Shown one piece after another: positions 47,670-57,035 of a DNA stretch of 64,000 bases. The position numbers and the translations under genes are program-made. The notes beneath the pieces are model-generated. The model had not been told where the DNA came from. It made no database searches and saw nothing but the letters and a program-made list of their open reading frames with translations. The DNA lies in NCBI GenBank assembly GCA_019310785.1, contig JAFDDR010000006.1, forward strand, positions 1-64,000, read 5' to 3'. The DNA comes from Deltaproteobacteria bacterium. Lineage in GTDB: Bacteria; Desulfobacterota; DSM-4660; Desulfatiglandales; Desulfatiglandaceae. Numbering within the stretch: position 1 is the first letter of the stretch; every line of letters starts with the position of its first letter.

Positions 47670-48983
47670 ATGCAACAGGCAGATATCATTATAAAAAACG
47701 GTCCAATTTTGACCATGGATAAAAAAAATACGGTCATTGAAGACGGCCTTGTCTGTATAAAGGGAGACACTATCTCCCGAATGGGGTCCGGCGACAACAT
47801 ACCCGTTGAGGCCAAGAAAATCATTGATGCACACGGCGGCCTGATCCTGCCCGGCCTCATAAACGGTCACACCCACGCCGCCATGAGCCTTTTCAGGGGG
47901 CTTGCCGATGATCTTCCCCTCATGGATTGGCTTAACAACTATATCTTTCCGGCCGAGAGCAGAATTGATGCTGATTTTGTTTTTACGGGAACGCTTTTGG
48001 CTTGCGCAGAGATGATAATGTCCGGAACGACAACATTTTGTGACATGTATTTGTTTGAAGAAGAGGTGGCAAGGGCGGCCCGAAAAGCCCAAATGAGGTG
48101 TCTCGTGGGAGAAGTCCTGTATGACTTCCCTTCACCCAACTACGGACCCGTGGAAAAAGGCCTGGAATACACTGAATCATTAATCAGAAATTGGCAGGAT
48201 GATCACCTGGTTTCGGTTGCAGTGGAACCACATTCTCTCTTTACGTGCAGCCCCGGTCTTCTGACCTCGGCAAATGAACTGGCATTAAGCTACAAGGTCC
48301 CGCTGATTATTCACGTGGCTGAGACATTGACCGAAATTGCCGAGGTAAAGAAAAAACATGGCAAGCCACCTGTTGAGTATCTCCATTCGTTAGGGCTCCT
48401 CGGCCCCCACCTGATCGCTGATCACTGTGTGCATATCAATGAACAGGACATCGATAAAATGGCTAAGTACGGAGCAAAAGTAATTCACAATCCGGAAAGC
48501 AACATGAAATTGGCGTCCGGTATAGCCCCTGTCACTGAATTATTGGCCCGGGGCGTGACCGTGGGCTTAGGAACGGATGGCTGTGCTTCCAACAACAACC
48601 TGGATGTTTTTACGGAGATGGACATGGCAGCCAAACTCCACAAGATCCAAACCATGGACCCAACAGTATTGGATTCCATAACAGTATTGAGGATGGCAAC
48701 CATCGAAGGGGCTAAGGCATTGGGGATGGAGGATATGACAGGCTCCCTGGAAGCAGGGAAAAAAGCGGATATCATTATTGTGGACGTTGATAAGCCGCAC
48801 CTGACCCCCATGTACAACCCCTATTCCCATATTGTTTATGCGGCAAGGGGAAACGACGTAAGTCATTCAATTATAGACGGTCAACTGGTTATGGAAGATC
48901 GGAAATTGCTGACTCTTGACGTAGAGGAAATCATGGAACGGGCTAAGGAAAAGGCCATAAAGGTGAGGGAATGGGTTTCTTAA
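47670..48983 (+). CDS. Amidohydrolase, MTA/SAH deaminase (MtaD/SsnA-like)
   Basis: MQQADIIIKNGPILTMDKKNTVIEDGLVCIKGD, GLINGHTHAAMSLFRGLADDLPLMDWL, GTDGCASNNNLDVFTEMD. The upstream part of ORF 47457-48983 is translated repeat. Confidence 0.9.
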   Translation: MQQADIIIKNGPILTMDKKNTVIEDGLVCIKGDTISRMGSGDNIPVEAKKIIDAHGGLILPGLINGHTHAAMSLFRGLADDLPLMDWLNNYIFPAESRIDADFVFTGTLLACAEMIMSGTTTFCDMYLFEEEVARAARKAQMRCLVGEVLYDFPSPNYGPVEKGLEYTESLIRNWQDDHLVSVAVEPHSLFTCSPGLLTSANELALSYKVPLIIHVAETLTEIAEVKKKHGKPPVEYLHSLGLLGPHLIADHCVHINEQDIDKMAKYGAKVIHNPESNMKLASGIAPVTELLARGVTVGLGTDGCASNNNLDVFTEMDMAAKLHKIQTMDPTVLDSITVLRMATIEGAKALGMEDMTGSLEAGKKADIIIVDVDKPHLTPMYNPYSHIVYAARGNDVSHSIIDGQLVMEDRKLLTLDVEEIMERAKEKAIKVREWVS

Positions 48984-49157
48984 TTGAATACTGACTATTG
49001 AAAATTGAATATTCCTAAAAAGATTAAGTTCCTGTCCCTGACACCTATAACCCTTTGATGTTACAATATGTAAATTATCCTTTTGCGTATTTTGCGCCTT
49101 TTTGTCTGCCCTGTGGAATGCGAAGTCTATTCCTCTAAGGCGGCTATATTAAGCTTG

Positions 49158-49961
49158 ATGATAGGAAAAAACATGCCCACAAAGGAAAAGAGGTTTATAG
49201 CCCTCGGAAGCAGGCTTTTAGGCGTTCCCGAGGTCCTTACGCTTGGTGTAAGACCAAATTTCAAGGACTACAAACCCATGGAAAGGGAACTGATTTTGGG
49301 CGCCGAAATTATCCTTTTCCCCACGCTCAATTATGCCCAGTTTTTCACAACCACGGGCAAGAAGATATTTCCGAGCCTTGAGACCTATCTGTACGCGGAT
49401 GAAAAGATCAAACAGACCACGCTCTTTTACATGCTTGACGTACCTCACCCCAAAACCAGGATCTATTATCATCTCCATCACCAGGATATTGTCAAAGAAT
49501 TTGGTTTCCCTTTCATAGGCAAATTAGCGAGGCGTTCATCCCGGGGCAGAGGCGTTTTCAAGATTCATAACCCGCAGGAACTTGGAGAATATCTCAGTCT
49601 CACTAAGGTTGCGTATGTCCAGGAATATTTGCCCCATGAGAGGGATCTGCGCGTGGTTCTTATCAATTACAGGCATGTCCTGTCTTACTGGCGCATAAGG
49701 AGCCCTGAAAATTTCAGGACAAATCTTTCACAGGGAGGAAAAATCAGCTTTGATAATATCCCGAAGAAAGGTATTGATCTCGCCTTGGAATCCGCTGAGA
49801 AGTGCAAGTTTAATGATGTAGGAATGGATCTCATTAAGAGTAAGGGAAAATGGCATGTCATTGAGGCCAACATGAAGTACGGCCGTAAAGGACTAAAGAT
49901 AAAGGGACTCGACCTGAAAGAAATCATGAGGCAAAAGCTGCTTTCAGGAGAGATTTTTTAA
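49158..49961 (+). CDS. RimK-like ATP-grasp protein
   Basis: FPFIGKLARRSSRGRGVFKI, YVQEYLPHERDLRVVLINYRHVLSYWRI, WHVIEANMKYG; start refined within ORF 49083-49961. Confidence 0.8.
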   Translation: MIGKNMPTKEKRFIALGSRLLGVPEVLTLGVRPNFKDYKPMERELILGAEIILFPTLNYAQFFTTTGKKIFPSLETYLYADEKIKQTTLFYMLDVPHPKTRIYYHLHHQDIVKEFGFPFIGKLARRSSRGRGVFKIHNPQELGEYLSLTKVAYVQEYLPHERDLRVVLINYRHVLSYWRIRSPENFRTNLSQGGKISFDNIPKKGIDLALESAEKCKFNDVGMDLIKSKGKWHVIEANMKYGRKGLKIKGLDLKEIMRQKLLSGEIF

Positions 49962-52900
49962 ATGTTTAAAAAAAAGAGACATATCTTCATATTACTGTTT
50001 TTTCTCCTGATTCTTGTCCCTTTCTGTTTCTTTGTCTTTTTTTATTACACTATTACACGTGACGCTGCGACCCGTATTGAGAGAGGTGCGGTTGACCGCA
50101 TCATTGCCTCGGAAAGTCCCGCCTTCTATGATGATGGGCACACACCCATTGGTGTTTTTTTTGAAAAAACCCACCGTAAATACATTCGCTACCAGGAGAT
50201 ACCAAAACATTTCATAAAGGCCCTGATTGCGGCCGAAGACAGGAACTTTTTTAATCACCCCGGTTTTGATCTAAAAGCTATCCTCAGGGCCCTTTTGGCC
50301 AATATCAAGGCAGGTAAAGTAGTACAGGGCGGAAGCACACTTACCCAGCAAACCGCCAAAAATATATTCAAACGGGAAAAAAGGTCCTACAGGGCAAAGC
50401 TCAAGGAATTGATTCAGTCATTCCTGTTTGAACGGAAATATTCAAAACAGGAAATCCTTGAGATGTACTCGAATCAGTTCTTTGTGACCGGGTACGGAAA
50501 AGGACTGGGAATTGCTGCCCAGTATTATTTTGACAAGGACCCAAAAAATCTTGACTTAGTGGAATCGGCCTTTGTTGCCGGTTCGGTAAAGGGACCCAAC
50601 CGGTATAACCCGTTCATAAAAAAAAGCGAGGCGGAAAAAAACAAGGCCAAAAGGTTGGCCAGGTTGCGTAAGGACTATGTGCTTTCCAACATGCTCAAGG
50701 CAAATTTTATCACCAAAGACCAATACCAAAAGGCTAAGGAAAGGGAGATCCCGTTTAAGGAAGGTAAAATCACCTACCGGTTAAATGTGATCTTAGACTA
50801 TATTCGCGAACAACTTGAATCTGATTATTTCAGAGCCATCCTTGAAGAGCAGGGCGTGGACAATCCTGCCATTTCAGGAATGAAAATTTACACCTCGATT
50901 AATAAGGATATTCAGGAAGCTGCGCTTAAGAGCCTTCGTACCCATCTACCGGTGATGGACGTCAAGTTGAACGGTTACGGCATCCAAAACACGGCAGACT
51001 CGCATAAGGACTTTCTCAAAAATGTCCTTAAAAAACCGCAAGACAATCTGCCCTTTTTGGCTCGAATCACCCAGATTGACGCGGCCAGGGAAAAGGGCCA
51101 TTTAATTGTTTCTTGGGACAAAGGCGGGGGCATTATCGACTATGAAGGTCTCAAGCCCATTGGTGACGCCTGGCTGAAATGGCGTGCGGGTAACTGGGCC
51201 GTGTTTGACAAAAAAAATGTTGCGGCCTTTTTGAAGATTTTTCATACTGGGGATCTTGTGCCCGTCCGATTGATGGTATCTTCGAACGGCATCGGCAAGA
51301 CGAAATTAATGCTTTCAAGGATCCCGGAATTGGAAGGCGGGGTAATCGTTCTTCAAGGAGGCATGATACGGGCCATGGCCGGGGGATTTTTTAACCGGTT
51401 TTTTAACCGCGCTGTTGATGCAAAGCGACAATTGGGCTCAATTTTCAAGCCGATCCTCTATACAGCGGCACTTCAGCTCAAGTGGAACAGTCTTGACCGC
51501 CTCCAGAATATGAAGGATCTTTTTCGATTTGAAAACACATTCTACGTGCCCAGGCCGGACCACAGTCCGAAAAGCGAGTGGGTGTCTATGGCATGGGCAG
51601 GGGCTAAATCGGAAAACCTTGCCACGGTCTGGCTGCTCTACCACCTCACTGACTATTTGAACATGAATGAGTTCCGACAGGTCACGGATCTCGTCGGGCT
51701 TGGACGCAAAGAGGAGGAATCCTACCTGTCTTACAAAAAGCGGATAAGGGATAAACATGGAGTGGTTGTCAACAGGGAGGCCCTCATGGAGGCCGCATTT
51801 GAACAATCCAAAAAAGAGATTGAATCGGACATCATCTTTGGAGGGCATGAGGGGATACTGGACAATCTAAAACGCCTGCACTTCAGCATAGACGGTAAAA
51901 GACCCGAACAGATCCTTCGATTCAGTTTTAAAAGGCTTCAAGGGCTTAACCTGAAAATGAAAGAGGCCCATGAGATGATGAAAAAGCCGGAACCAATATC
52001 CGTTAATGACGTGTTGATTGATGGTTTGGTCACCTCCGGGACGATTGACCTCCTTCAAGAGGAAATGAAAAAGAACTACAGGCGATTAGTGGTCTGCAAA
52101 CGGTACGATCCCGAGGTCCTTTTCCGGGTCAGAGACTTCAGGACCCTTGTGAACCTGTCTTATGTAGTATATCTTTCAAAACACATCGGAATTTCTACAA
52201 AATTGGATCCGGTACTTTCTTTCCCGCTGGGCCCGAATTCTATCAGCATCATGGAAGCGGCCCTGGCCTATCAGACCATTATGACCGGCCATGTCTACCC
52301 CCTTTCACCCGATGGTGGTCTTGAACAGGTCCCCATAATCACAAAAATTGTGGACAGGGAAGGAGAGGTCCTGTGGGAATATAATGCCAGGCCTGAAAAG
52401 GTTCTGTCTGACAGAATCTCCAGGCTGATAACAGAAATCCTGAGAAACGTCATGGAAATCGGGACCGGCCGAAAGGCAAAGGATGCGGTCCGGGTCTTTG
52501 ATATTCCCATTCCCACCTTTGGAAAAACCGGAACGGCCAACCGGTTCACAAATTCCAGCTTTGTAGGGTTTGTGCCGGGTCCCGCGGAGAAAAGCGGCCG
52601 GCTTGATATTGACAGGGGTTACGTGATAGCAAGTTATGTAGGATATGACGATAATCGACCAATGAAGGGAAAGCACATAGCCATATACGGGGCATCAGGC
52701 GCCCTCCCCCTCTGGATTGATACTGCAAATGCCCTTGTAAGCGCCGATTGTTATACGAAAAATTTACAGCCTGCAGACCTGGCATTTGAGCCTGTGCAAA
52801 TAAATCTGCCGCCCGGTGGCAAAGATATCCGGACCGTACCCGTATCTCCTATTACGGGACTTCCTGAAGGCTTTTCCGATGAAACCCCTGGTCCCTTACC

Positions 52901-52991
52901 TTTGGCCGGTGTCGTTTCAGAGGTGAAGGCCCGAGGGGATACATGGGAGCTTAAAAGGCGCTTTGAGCCCCTGAAAGGAAAAACAAAATGA
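49962..52991 (+). CDS. Class A penicillin-binding protein (GT51 transglycosylase plus transpeptidase)
   Basis: GT51 AAEDRNFFNHPGFD and GGSTLTQQTAKNIFKREKRSYRAKLKELIQSFLFE; transpeptidase GSIFK (SxxK), KSEN (SxN) and FGKTGTANRF (KTG). Confidence 0.92.
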   Translation: MFKKKRHIFILLFFLLILVPFCFFVFFYYTITRDAATRIERGAVDRIIASESPAFYDDGHTPIGVFFEKTHRKYIRYQEIPKHFIKALIAAEDRNFFNHPGFDLKAILRALLANIKAGKVVQGGSTLTQQTAKNIFKREKRSYRAKLKELIQSFLFERKYSKQEILEMYSNQFFVTGYGKGLGIAAQYYFDKDPKNLDLVESAFVAGSVKGPNRYNPFIKKSEAEKNKAKRLARLRKDYVLSNMLKANFITKDQYQKAKEREIPFKEGKITYRLNVILDYIREQLESDYFRAILEEQGVDNPAISGMKIYTSINKDIQEAALKSLRTHLPVMDVKLNGYGIQNTADSHKDFLKNVLKKPQDNLPFLARITQIDAAREKGHLIVSWDKGGGIIDYEGLKPIGDAWLKWRAGNWAVFDKKNVAAFLKIFHTGDLVPVRLMVSSNGIGKTKLMLSRIPELEGGVIVLQGGMIRAMAGGFFNRFFNRAVDAKRQLGSIFKPILYTAALQLKWNSLDRLQNMKDLFRFENTFYVPRPDHSPKSEWVSMAWAGAKSENLATVWLLYHLTDYLNMNEFRQVTDLVGLGRKEEESYLSYKKRIRDKHGVVVNREALMEAAFEQSKKEIESDIIFGGHEGILDNLKRLHFSIDGKRPEQILRFSFKRLQGLNLKMKEAHEMMKKPEPISVNDVLIDGLVTSGTIDLLQEEMKKNYRRLVVCKRYDPEVLFRVRDFRTLVNLSYVVYLSKHIGISTKLDPVLSFPLGPNSISIMEAALAYQTIMTGHVYPLSPDGGLEQVPIITKIVDREGEVLWEYNARPEKVLSDRISRLITEILRNVMEIGTGRKAKDAVRVFDIPIPTFGKTGTANRFTNSSFVGFVPGPAEKSGRLDIDRGYVIASYVGYDDNRPMKGKHIAIYGASGALPLWIDTANALVSADCYTKNLQPADLAFEPVQINLPPGGKDIRTVPVSPITGLPEGFSDETPGPLPLAGVVSEVKARGDTWELKRRFEPLKGKTK

Positions 52992-54340
52992 AAAAATTAA
53001 TGACTGTTTTTCTTGTCATGTTTCTTGTATCAGTTTCAGGGTGTATTCCCGTCCTTCAGAAACCTGATGTGGTTATACCTAAATCCGAAAGCCGCATAGG
53101 TCCATTGCCGCCCCTCGATCTTCTTGATAGAAAAATAGAAGTTCTCAATGAAATCCTTCACAGAGAAGGCGTCTCAGAAAAAGACAAGGAAATCGCCTCA
53201 ACTCTTCTGGAATCCTACAAAACATTGAAATTAGCTTACTCCGGGCATCTCACCGAACTGGAATACCGGCACGTCATCAATACCCTTTTTAAAATACTTA
53301 GCGCTCTCGATGAAGATTATTTCTCCGAACAAAAGGGTGTGCCTGATTATTCGGGGCCTATGAACCTCTTTTCTGTTAAGCGAAATAAGATCATGGATAG
53401 TTATTTAGCCGGGGATTTCAAGGCTGTGATCAATCACTGCCTTGAACTGAAGTCGGTCTTTGGTCCGGATGCCCTGATCCCTGAAATCGGCCTTGTGTTC
53501 GCTTTGTCTTTAGGCAAACAGGGAATGTTAAAAGATGCGATAAATATCGGGGAAGGGATTGCCCGTGAAATGGAGGCAAACCCGGATATAATTCACCTGA
53601 GAGCAAAGATTGCAGAATGGCACTTAAACCTGGGTCAAAGAGAAAAGGCCCTCCATATGTACGATAAACTGACGGACAATTTGGATGAGAGGGAAGGTAT
53701 CTTAAAAGGACTCACTCGAAAAATCGCCGGAAAAACCGAACCCAAACCCCCTTCTAATACCAGAACAGACAGTCAGGCTTTGATTCCCATGGATGAGTTT
53801 CTGCTGAAAGTGGATGACCTGGTCCAAAAACACGCTTACGATGAGGCAAGACTTCTGTTGATAAAACAAAGGATCCGGTTGGAAGAGGGTCCTGATACGG
53901 AGCTTATAGATGAGGCATTGAAGGGAATTGAAATTGCCGAAGAGAAGTTTGAAAAAGAAAAGAGGTCCAGGGATACCTACATAAATGAAACCATTGAAAC
54001 GGCAAAAAAATTGATTGAGGAGGAAAGCTTTGAGGAGGCGATCGCTAAGATTGATGAACTCCAGAATCTTCGTGGACCCAGTTCAGAGTCAATGGCATTG
54101 AAAAACCGGGCCATTGAAAAATTGATCAATCGAGAAAGAAACAGGGCCGCAAAGCTCTTTTTGGCCGCCAAAAAGACAGACGACCGTTTAAAAAAGGAAA
54201 AATACCTTCTTTCATCCTACAAAATACTTAAAGCAATAATTGATAAATACCCTTCATCGCCTTTGAATAATAAACTAAAATCTCACATAAAAACTCTGAC
54301 GGAAGAAATGGAGGGATTAGGAATAACTCCCGAAAGTTGA
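52988..54340 (+). CDS. Lipoprotein with TPR-like/helical repeats
   Basis: Lipobox FLVSVSGC; helical repeat content; start overlaps the PBP stop. Confidence 0.7.
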   Translation: MKKLMTVFLVMFLVSVSGCIPVLQKPDVVIPKSESRIGPLPPLDLLDRKIEVLNEILHREGVSEKDKEIASTLLESYKTLKLAYSGHLTELEYRHVINTLFKILSALDEDYFSEQKGVPDYSGPMNLFSVKRNKIMDSYLAGDFKAVINHCLELKSVFGPDALIPEIGLVFALSLGKQGMLKDAINIGEGIAREMEANPDIIHLRAKIAEWHLNLGQREKALHMYDKLTDNLDEREGILKGLTRKIAGKTEPKPPSNTRTDSQALIPMDEFLLKVDDLVQKHAYDEARLLLIKQRIRLEEGPDTELIDEALKGIEIAEEKFEKEKRSRDTYINETIETAKKLIEEESFEEAIAKIDELQNLRGPSSESMALKNRAIEKLINRERNRAAKLFLAAKKTDDRLKKEKYLLSSYKILKAIIDKYPSSPLNNKLKSHIKTLTEEMEGLGITPES

Positions 54341-54344
54341 GACT

Positions 54345-54407
54345 GGGAGGCTGTCCGAGAAGTCACCAATTCTAATGATATAAATGCCTATTCTCGGACA
54401 GCCTCCT
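54345..54407. repeat. Inverted repeat GGGAGGCTGTCCGAGAA...TTCTCGGACAGCCTCC
   Basis: 16-17-nt near-perfect arms separated by about 28 nt; one arm recurs at 43683-43698. Confidence 0.8.
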
Positions 54408-54514
54408 GGGTAAAAACAGTCGAATTCCATGATCCCGGAGATTCTCTTTTCCGTTTAATGTTTGCAAAATAACTTAGCGATTATAGGGCTCTGCCCACCA
54501 TCAGGAAAAAGCTC

Positions 54515-56122
54515 ATGTACCCCATCGACTGGATCATCCTGATTGTCTACATTTTAGTGATCATATACATGGGTTTTTACGTGGGACGTTCCCAGCATTC
54601 CCAGGAGGACTACTATTTAGGGGGTCGTGAAATGTCCTCGTGGCAGGTCGCCTTGTCCATCGTGGCCACCCAGGTGAGTGCCATCAGCCTGATTGGCGCC
54701 CCTGCCTTCATTGCCATGAAACCTGGGGGTGGCCTTGTCTGGCTCCAGTACGAATTCGCTATCCCCCTTGCCATGATGCTGATCATGCTGACAGTGGTTC
54801 CCATGTACCATAGAACCGGAGTTATCAGCATCTATGAGTACCTGGAAAAACGGTTCGGCAGTGCCACCCGAACTATTCTGAGCCTCATCTTTATGGCAAG
54901 CAGGGGACTTGCAACCGGCGTGGCCCTCCTTGCCACATCCATTGTCACCAGCGTGTGTATGGACATGCCGCTTTTTCATACTGTCCTTCTCATCGGGGTA
55001 ATCTCCATTGTCTATACTGCAATGGGGGGAATTCGCGCGGACATCTATTCCGATATTCTTCAACTTGTTATCCTGTGGTCAGGGGCCATTATCTGCCTGT
55101 GGGTCCTTTTTGGTCTTGTCGGCGATGATCCCTTTGGCGGAGTGACACGGACAGCAGCGGGCAGGTACCAGGTTTTTAATATGAGCGGCTCAGGCCTGGG
55201 AGACGGAGAGACCTTCGGGTTCTGGCCCATGTTAGTGGGAGGCTTTTTCCTTTATCTGTCTTATTATGGCTGTGATCAGAGCGAGACCCAGAGACTCTTG
55301 ACAGCCAGAGGGGCAAAGCAGGCACAGAAGGCCCTTTTTTACAACGGGATGATCCGGTTTCCACTGGTCATTACCTATTGCAGCCTCGGGATATTCCTGA
55401 TCCCCTTTTTACACACACATCCAGGTTTCCTGAACAGGCTTGCGGGCCAGTCCCCGGATTTTCTTCTTCCGCATTTTCTGCTGGAATACATGCCCCACGG
55501 GCTTTTGGGGCTTTTGATTGCGGGGATTTTTGCCGCGTCCATGTCCAGCCTTGACAGCACCCTAAACTCTTTAAGCGCAGTCACCTGGCGCGATTTCCTC
55601 CAAAAGTACTTCACGCGATTTAAAACCATTCCCCGCGAAAAGGAGGTGTGGGTATCAAAAATCCTGACCGTTTTGTGGGGCCTGCTATGCACTGTCTTTG
55701 CCCTAAGTATGATAGGAGGCCCGGAGACAGTGCTGGTCTTAGTCAACAAGATCGGATCCGCCTTTTACGGTCCCATCTTAGCCACGTTCTGGTTGGGTAT
55801 TTTGACTAAGAAAGCTTCCCAGCCCGGGGCAATCACGGGACTCGGGACCGGTGTGGCTATGAATATATTTATGTGGCAATTTTTTGGTAAGGCCGTCTCA
55901 TGGCTGTGGTGGAATCCAATAGGGTTTTTTACATCTTTTATCGTAGGGTACGGCGTAAGCCTTGCGTTTTCGAAAAAGAGACCGGAAGTCAGTGAAGGGC
56001 TCCAACAGAGCCCGGGCAAGCCCGGTCTCCCTCTAATCTATTATCTCGCCTTAACAGGTGTTTTTGGCGGGATTCTTCTTGTGTGTTGGCTCATAGAACG
56101 TGTTCTTACGGGAGCACCTTAA
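54515..56122 (+). CDS. Sodium:solute symporter (SSS family)
   Basis: 535 aa; DYYLGGREMSSWQVALSIVATQVSAISLIGAPAF, TAMGGIRADIYSDILQ. Confidence 0.92.
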   Translation: MYPIDWIILIVYILVIIYMGFYVGRSQHSQEDYYLGGREMSSWQVALSIVATQVSAISLIGAPAFIAMKPGGGLVWLQYEFAIPLAMMLIMLTVVPMYHRTGVISIYEYLEKRFGSATRTILSLIFMASRGLATGVALLATSIVTSVCMDMPLFHTVLLIGVISIVYTAMGGIRADIYSDILQLVILWSGAIICLWVLFGLVGDDPFGGVTRTAAGRYQVFNMSGSGLGDGETFGFWPMLVGGFFLYLSYYGCDQSETQRLLTARGAKQAQKALFYNGMIRFPLVITYCSLGIFLIPFLHTHPGFLNRLAGQSPDFLLPHFLLEYMPHGLLGLLIAGIFAASMSSLDSTLNSLSAVTWRDFLQKYFTRFKTIPREKEVWVSKILTVLWGLLCTVFALSMIGGPETVLVLVNKIGSAFYGPILATFWLGILTKKASQPGAITGLGTGVAMNIFMWQFFGKAVSWLWWNPIGFFTSFIVGYGVSLAFSKKRPEVSEGLQQSPGKPGLPLIYYLALTGVFGGILLVCWLIERVLTGAP

Positions 56123-56185
56123 TTCAATCGTAATATCTCAATAAATCGGGGCTTCTCACCCCCACATGACCCTGCCCCGTCCCCG

Positions 56186-56986
56186 CTAAAGACGGGAGAC
56201 AAGGGGGAGGGTTGGGGTGAGGGGGAAGAGCAATTGTTTTACATAACCCAGACATTTTCTTATTTCCCAGGGCCTCAGTTCCAGCGTCATTGTCCCGCAA
56301 TAGCCAATCCCTTTCAATTGCTGAAATATCCTTTTGAAATCAACGATCCCCTCTCCCACAGGCAGATGAAGATCATCATCAGGTGAGTTTCCACCACGGT
56401 TGTCATGCACATGGATATGCTTAATCCTGTCAAGGTGCTTTTTCATGAACCCATAACTGGTATTTTGTTTTGATAAAAGCTGGGCGTGGCCCATGTCCAG
56501 AGTCATGTTCAAATGAGGTAATGTCTTGAAAACGCCCGCTAAATGGGTTGCGGTCTCGCTCAGGTTCTCAAGACAAATGGTAATGCCTGCATCTGTTGCA
56601 ATCTCAATAAGCCTTTTGAGGAAACCGATCTTGTAGGCGATTGCATCCGGGGTCAAAAATCGGGGGTCCAACCAGAGATGTATGGTCAAAAGCCTCATAT
56701 CCAGATCGGGCATGATGGAAAGGACCTGAACCAGCTTGGGCATATAAATACTTTCAAGGGTTTCTATATCATTCGGGTCCCCTTCCCGGGGTCCGTGGCA
56801 CAGGTAATAGAGACCGGTTTTCTTCTTTAAGTCGATATAGGTGTCTTTAAGGGACTGGAATTTTTCCGGATCAATAATAGGAATCTCAGCAAATTGAAGC
56901 CCTAATTCATGCAGGGCCATAACATCTTCCGGACTTCGGGCAGTGCCGCCCAAATGAATTGATTGCTTATCATTTGTCGTATCCAT
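56186..56986 (-). CDS. Sugar phosphate isomerase/epimerase (xylose isomerase-like TIM barrel)
   Basis: CLENLSETATHLAGVFKTLPHLNMTLDMGHAQLL, HIHVHDNRGG, GTMTLELRP. The last residues (PLTPTLPLVSRL) derive from a GC-rich repeat. Confidence 0.85.
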   Translation of the reverse strand: MDTTNDKQSIHLGGTARSPEDVMALHELGLQFAEIPIIDPEKFQSLKDTYIDLKKKTGLYYLCHGPREGDPNDIETLESIYMPKLVQVLSIMPDLDMRLLTIHLWLDPRFLTPDAIAYKIGFLKRLIEIATDAGITICLENLSETATHLAGVFKTLPHLNMTLDMGHAQLLSKQNTSYGFMKKHLDRIKHIHVHDNRGGNSPDDDLHLPVGEGIVDFKRIFQQLKGIGYCGTMTLELRPWEIRKCLGYVKQLLFPLTPTLPLVSRL

Positions 56987-57035
56987 AGTAAAACGGTCCC
57001 CCCCAATTTAAGCTCTTTTAGAAACTCATCCCGAG

